From Larix sibirica (lineage: Eukaryota; Streptophyta; Pinopsida; Pinales; Pinaceae): a stretch of 11,980 nucleotides of DNA. Shown here piece by piece: positions 8,238 to 11,980 of the stretch. The notes below the pieces were generated by a model. It was not told the DNA's origin. It made no database searches and saw nothing but the letters and a program-made list of their open reading frames with translations. Every line of letters starts with the position of its first letter. Position 1 is the stretch's first letter. The stretch covers positions 32,480-44,459 of the forward strand of contig NWUY0300006361.1 in the NCBI GenBank assembly GCA_004151065.3, given 5' to 3'. The position numbers were made by a program, and so were the translations under genes.

Positions 8238-8535
8238 ATACCTATTATTACACTGGCCAAGCTAACCAAAGAACAAGCCACTTGAGGCCTATTATTACCT
8301 TGGCCTTGGACAAAGAACAAGCCACTTGAGGCCTATTATCACATCAATATCAAAGTCACAAAACACTTGAGCCAACAAAATATCTATTATTACCTTGGCC
8401 TTGACCAAATAATATACCAAAGCTAACCAAAGAACAAGCCACTTGAGGCCTATTATCACATCAATACCAAAGTCACAAGACACTTGAGCCAACAACATAT
8501 CTATTATTACCTTGGCCTTGACCAAATAATATACC
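8238..8535. repeat. Tandem repeat, period 117 nt, about 2.5 copies
   Basis: Two nearly identical 107-nt blocks lie at 8312-8418 and 8429-8535, joined by AAAGCTAACC. Each starts AAAGAACAAGCCACTTGAG and ends AATAATATACC, with only a few substitutions between them. A shortened earlier copy at about 8259-8311 lacks the middle of the unit, and a fragment sits at 8238-8257. Within each unit CACTTGAG(G)CC and CTATTAT(T/C)AC occur twice, so the unit itself is an older doubled sequence of about 55 nt. Because 117 is a multiple of three, the minus strand stays open across the array, which is a by-product and not evidence of a gene. Confidence 0.92.
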
Positions 8536-8979
8536 ACTTGAGTCATTTTATAATGGAGTCTGCTAAGACTTTAAACAGGCTTCATCACATCAATACTGAA
8601 GGGGTTCAAATTTAATCTAGTCTAAAAGGTCTAGTTAAGATTCATTGAACTTTACACAAATCCAACACAAATTTTGATTGGTATTCAGGGCATCAACAGA
8701 GCAGGTCACCCTCAACTAAAATGAAAGAGGCCAATCATGTAAGTGCATAAATCTGACGGAATGGCCTATGGATGACTTGTTAGCATTTTGTGCTTTGTTA
8801 GAAGGGCCTACACATCAATAAGAACTAATGAAGTGTATTGAAAAGTTTATGACACTACATGGAGACCACCTTATAGCGAAGGATTTTGTGGAACTTCCCC
8901 AAAAAAGTCTTCCCTTCTCTATTTATGGCGGAGGTTGGTAGTGGAGGAGGGTGGTCGGAGGTTTTTACAAAAATTTTCA
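8536..8979. other. Unannotated intergenic stretch
   Basis: This stretch has no credible gene. It starts with decayed fragments of the preceding repeat (CACTTGAGTC near 8536, CATCACATCAATAC near 8582) and ends in the G-rich run GGAGGTTGGTAGTGGAGGAG around 8930-8950, which stands out from the AT-rich surroundings. Confidence 0.5.
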
Positions 8980-9299
8980 TAATGGTGCACTAAAAATAAA
9001 TATAAAGCACAGGTGCACATATAGATAAAAAGCATTAGTGTGTAACACATGAAACGATCTGAACTCATTTATGCTTCTAAAATACTAAAATATTGTTTAT
9101 AATTAAAAAAAATAAAATGTGTTCCGGTTCTCTCCAACAAATATAGATCATTGGTGTGCATTGTAAATACACATCGACCGGGTTAAAACATACCTTTTAA
9201 TAAAAAAATTAAATTTTAAAAGAAAAAAGAACTGCATCGATTTGATATAAATCATAACAAACTAGTGCAAAAGATAAACAAACATTGCTAACAATTATT

Positions 9300-9535
9300 A
9301 TTATAAAATAATAAAATATAGTTTTTATGTAAAAAAAATTAATTGCATAATGGTGCTCCATAAGACCTAAGATGCATCAGTGCACCTCTAAATAATTCAA
9401 AGCTTACTGTTATTGTTCTAAAATAAGAAAATATAGTTTTATTTTAAAAAATAAATGCATATCAGCACATCAGTGCTCCATAAGATCCATGATGCATTGG
9501 TGTGCCTTATAGTAACTCGCCAGATTAGGTTCATC
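9300..9535. repeat. Two diverged tandem units of about 115-120 nt
   Basis: Each unit has AAATATAGTTTT, then an A-rich run, then GTGCTCCATAAGA, then GATGCAT, then a GTGCACC/GTGTGCC word. GTGCTCCATAAGA begins at 9353 and again at 9473. More decayed relatives start near 9073 (TTCTAAAATACTAAAATATTG) and near 9660-9700 (ATGCTTATTGATGCTCCT). Confidence 0.75.
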
Positions 9536-9557
9536 CAATAAAAAATAATAATACAAT

Positions 9558-9590
9558 ATTGGTGCGCTAAACGCAGTGATCCGCACCAAT
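9558..9590. repeat. Perfect 9-nt inverted repeat ATTGGTGCG/CGCACCAAT
   Basis: The arms are at 9558-9566 and 9582-9590 with a 15-nt loop. The arm is the recurrent GGTGC word of this region, here present in opposite orientation on the two sides. Confidence 0.75.
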
Positions 9591-9605
9591 CATATAACTA
9601 CATCG

Positions 9606-9625
9606 GTTCCTTATTGTTAAGGAAC
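9606..9625. repeat. Perfect hairpin, 8-nt stem and 4-nt loop
   Basis: GTTCCTTA (9606-9613), loop TTGT, TAAGGAAC (9618-9625). It lies 15 nt after the previous inverted repeat. There is no adjoining U-run of terminator type and no nearby gene for it to serve. Confidence 0.75.
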
Positions 9626-9809
9626 GCCAAAAGCTTATATTGTTAAAAAGAAACTAAATATGCATTTTATTTAAAAAATCAAATGCTTATTGATGCTCCT
9701 ATTTCGACATGCCCCAATGCATTTGCTTGTCACGGGGCACACTGTGGTAGGGTAAAATAAAAAAAACACTACCAAAATGAAATTTCATTTTTATATTTCC
9801 TCCATGCAT

Positions 9810-9933
9810 CCAACCACTCACCCAAGTAATATTTCTCATAGACCCTATACAACCTCCTTGATTTAGTTCTCCCAACCACTCACCCAAGTAATATTTCTCA
9901 TAGACCCTATACAACCTCCTTGATTTAGTTCTC
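9810..9933. repeat. Perfect 62-nt tandem duplication
   Basis: Positions 9810-9871 and 9872-9933 are identical, beginning CCAACCACTCACCC and ending TTTAGTTCTC. Absence of any difference implies a recent duplication, or an assembly artefact, in a region where the other repeats are heavily diverged. 62 is not a multiple of three, so a minus-strand open frame crossing it reads the two copies in different frames and is not a gene. Confidence 0.95.
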
Positions 9934-10443
9934 GTTAGTGCCCATTGCTCTTGTTTGACAATGTTGCTAGTCAATTCCATTCGATTTGAAATTTTTGAAA
10001 AAAGGTCATTTTTCCTCTATAGGGAAACCGTGCATTCTTGATCAATAAGAGACTAGATAAATTCTTTGTTACCTCCTTGTTTTCAATTACATCGGATTAA
10101 AATTCAAAATTCACCTTAAATTTTCAAAATGTTTCAAAATTAAAAAAAAACATCTTTGTGATATGCTTGATTAGTTAAACTTGCATCGGAACCTCACCAA
10201 TGGTGCGCTCTATTTGCACAGAGAATGCATTATATGTTGTGTGTATACCATGATGTGTTGAATCTAGTGCGAGCTCACACATGTGCAACATCAACCGTGT
10301 GTATAATTAAACACACTTCCCATTAAAATTTAACAAACAATTTTTCTCCCACCGGTGTGTTTTCTCACAATATTGGCACTGGTGCATTCTCTATTTGTAC
10401 AATACGCAAAAATCATGGTGCTCCATTTATGATGCTTCATTCT

Positions 10444-10795
10444 CAGTGTTCCATCGAAACTATAACGCATCATGAACGATGCACACACAAATGACACACC
10501 GCAAAGTTGGTTTTTTTTTAAAACTAGCACTTTGGTGTGTGTGATTGACACATTAGCACCGAAACATTTTTTAGTTGTTCGATGCACAAAAAAAATCCAT
10601 TTCCAGGGTGCCACTTAAACTATAATGCACCATGCATGGTGTGCACACAAAAACCACATTGTCTAGTGTTCAAAAATTAATAAAATTCTAGAAATCTAGT
10701 GCATGCGATCGACACATTAGCACTAAAGAGATTTGTAGTGCTGTGGTGCACACAAAAAACACACCAAAAGGTTTAGAATTTGAAAAATAAATTGT
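10444..10795. repeat. Diverged tandem repeat, period about 160 nt, two copies plus a partial third
   Basis: Copy A is about 10444-10600, copy B about 10604-10766, and a partial third about 10739-10795. Shared landmarks in order are CA(G)(T/G)GTxCCA, AAACTATAA(C/T)GCA, ATG(C/G)A/GTGCACACAAA, ATCTAGTGCA or ACTTTGGTGTG, GA(T/C)xGACACATTAGCAC and GTGCACAAAAAA. Identity is moderate with several indels. Minus-strand open frames over this part are by-products. Confidence 0.8.
10628..10641. repeat. 14-nt perfect palindrome CACCATGCATGGTG
   Basis: This lies in copy B of the 160-nt repeat and contains CATGCATG, the RY core known from seed-gene promoters. Copy A has a degenerate version (CATCATGAACGATGCA). 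With no gene nearby, a regulatory role is not supported. Confidence 0.7.
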
Positions 10796-11230
10796 GCGTC
10801 ATTTCAAAGAATTCACACTAATATGAATCACCAGTGATAATGCATCTTTTTATGATGGGACCTTACTCGTCTGATACAAAAATGTAAAGCACTATTAATA
10901 GTGCACTACATGAAAAACACGGTTGACCACAATGTTAAAATAATAAATAGTTTGCAAATTGGTGCATTTGTCTATACATTTGGAGCTATTTTTCCCATAT
11001 TGTGCATTGTATATTGTGTGTTGGTATATCCGCCCCAGTGCACCTAGTAATAAACAAGATTGTTGTTGTTTCGGTGGATTTTGTTTGATATTGAGCATTG
11101 TTTTCAGTGCATATATCTAATTACAGGCACAATGGTTGATTAATCAATTTATTTTTGCACTTGTGGAAATAAATTTAAGTTTTTGATTAATACATAATGT
11201 TTATATATGTGTGTTTTATGTTTGAATTTG

Positions 11231-11248
11231 ATATATATATATATATAT
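11231..11248. repeat. (AT)9 microsatellite
   Basis: Eighteen nucleotides of uninterrupted AT repeat between G and GC. A shorter TA run sits at about 1043-1055. Confidence 0.95.
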
Positions 11249-11270
11249 GCCTAAAAATAATTGTATGTGA

Positions 11271-11980
11271 ATCAGAGATGACGACGATGAGCGTAGCAAC
11301 AACAACATGCCGACCAGTACAACTTTGTATGTCAGTGGGAGGCTAGAGAGAGGGAGAGGGAGATGCTTCCTTGCTTCTGAGGAATGTTATCCTCCTCAAG
11401 TTTTACGAGGAGGTTACATCCCTCAAGGGGAAATATTCATTTTTATAGCAGTTGATCTGTCGCTGGGATCACACGAGGTAGGATTTTAGGGTTGGTCCAG
11501 ATCTATGGTATTATCCCACAGAGGAGGATGTTTATTTCATTACTGGGTTTTCTAGGAGGGGGGAGTTTTGGCCCTAGTTCATTTATCTACCACCTAACAT
11601 TGCAGCAGAGAGCCAAATGGCATATGTTCAGAGATATGCTAGCCCGTACATTATCGATGCTACTTAGTTCCAGGTTGTTGGTGGCTAGTTGCGGTTACAT
11701 GCATTTAGTGTAGAAGAGGTTAGGTGCCTGTCTTGTATTGTCACTTCACTGACGCACTCTACCTATGATGTGAATTGCATTAGTTTCTCTCTGATGCACT
11801 ATGTAGATAGTTTAGTTCAAAGGCCTCAACCGATTAGGTGGTTGGATATATTTTTGAGACAGTTTTGTTTTGCTTTGGATTGTTGTCGCTCTATTTTTTA
11901 TGGCAGGGGATTATTCCCTTTTGTGTCAGAGTTGTTTACTTTATTCTTTGAGAGGTTTCATGCCACTCAACCAACATTAC
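11271..11980 (+). pseudogene. Decayed plant-mobile-domain-like (transposon-type) coding region, running off the right edge
   Basis: Two frames join into one protein-like reading. Frame A is open from 11271 (codons for DDDDERSNNN, then ATG at 11307) through FLASEECYPPQVLRGGYIPQ and VDLSLGSHEVGF to a TAG at 11487. Frame B continues from about 11488 with RVGPDLWYYPTEEDVYFITG, FSRRGEFWP, IAAESQMAYVQRYASPY, QVVGG, EEVRCLS, YVDSLVQRPQPIRWLDIFLR and FALDCCRSIFYG, and stays open to the last base. A single extra nucleotide near 11484-11487 explains the frame change. Frame B has three in-frame stops, all TAG (11575, 11665, 11686), after which 97 codons are open. The PTEEDVYFITGFSRRG stretch resembles the 'T-x-E-D-V-x-x-L-x-G-L' core that I recall from plant mobile domain proteins, which occur both as host genes and inside plant transposons. 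That family assignment is tentative; that this is a broken coding sequence is better supported. The 5' end could be a splice acceptor (ATCAG at 11271-11275) or lie upstream. Confidence 0.55.

Larger units (their letters stand above)
8980..11050. repeat. Degenerate repeat field built on GGTGC/GGTGT words
   Basis: Words of the form (A/T)TGGTG(C/T) or CAGTGC(A/T)CC recur about twenty times, for example near 8982, 9152, 9351, 9378, 9472, 9499, 9560, 10200, 10379, 10415, 10533, 10637, 10742, 10960 and 11036. In between are AT-rich segments with AAATAT(A/T)GTTTT and long A runs. Local tandem units can be seen (about 120 nt at 9300-9535, 160 nt at 10444-10766). The field looks like a very old satellite or a transposon rich in subterminal repeats. 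I do not recognise the family. No gene is credible inside it. Confidence 0.6.

Noticed and set aside
8238-8535. CRISPR-like array
   Set aside because: The repeats are contiguous with no unique spacers, the unit is 117 nt, and the window is from a plant nuclear genome.
8295-8546. Minus-strand open frame with a 39-residue internal repeat
   Set aside because: The repetition is explained by the 117-nt DNA tandem repeat (117 = 3 x 39). The frame has no start context or homology that I recognise.
9606-9625. Rho-independent terminator
   Set aside because: The hairpin lacks a following T-run and the context is eukaryotic.
9699-9980. Minus-strand open frame of 93 codons
   Set aside because: It runs through the 62-nt tandem duplication in two different frames, as expected of non-coding sequence that happens to lack stops.
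10330-10614. Minus-strand open frame of 94 codons
   Set aside because: It lies entirely in the degenerate 160-nt repeat and is not conserved in the adjacent repeat copy.

Overview
This is nuclear DNA from a seed plant. The one clear gene is built from short exons with GT...AG introns and encodes a plant methylesterase-family (MES/SABP2-like) alpha/beta hydrolase. The surroundings are AT-rich, gene-poor and full of decayed tandem repeats and transposon-like debris. That low gene density, together with a decayed transposon-type reading frame at the right edge, fits a large repeat-rich genome such as a conifer. The species itself cannot be read from the window.

Layout. Positions 1-870 hold the middle of a first MES copy: the 3' part of its exon 2, an intron, and the first 55 nt of exon 3. 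This copy stops dead at the single ambiguous base (N) at 871. Positions 872-3040 are intergenic and consist largely of a diverged, nested tandem duplication (about 907-1738 against 1818-2535). Positions 3040-3437 form the presumed promoter and leader of the second MES copy, with three separate small tandem duplications and two AUG-UAG start-stop triplet pairs. Positions 3438-5407 hold the complete second copy: five exons, four phase-0 introns, 281 codons, an intact Ser-Asp-His triad, and an N-terminal hydrophobic segment that looks like a secretory signal. The two copies lie head to tail and are related through their introns as well, so they arose by local tandem duplication.

Positions 5408-8237 contain a short 3' flank and then AT-rich sequence in which I recognise no gene. 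Positions 8238-8535 are a 117-bp-period tandem repeat. Positions 8980-11050 are a long degenerate repeat field in which GGTGC/GGTGT words recur about twenty times. It contains recognisable tandem units of about 120 bp and 160 bp, a perfect 62-bp duplication, and two perfect hairpins. Positions 11271-11980 carry a decayed coding region running off the right edge, with one frame change and three in-frame TAG codons. It resembles the plant mobile domain (PMD)-like proteins associated with plant transposons.

Function. The only probably functional gene is the 3438-5407 methylesterase/carboxylesterase. I see no multi-gene pathway, no bacterial-type system, no tRNA or rRNA gene and no CRISPR array. 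The points most worth follow-up are the chimeric-looking end of MES copy 1, the start-stop uORFs in the leader of copy 2, its predicted secretion, and the broken transposon-type gene at the right edge.
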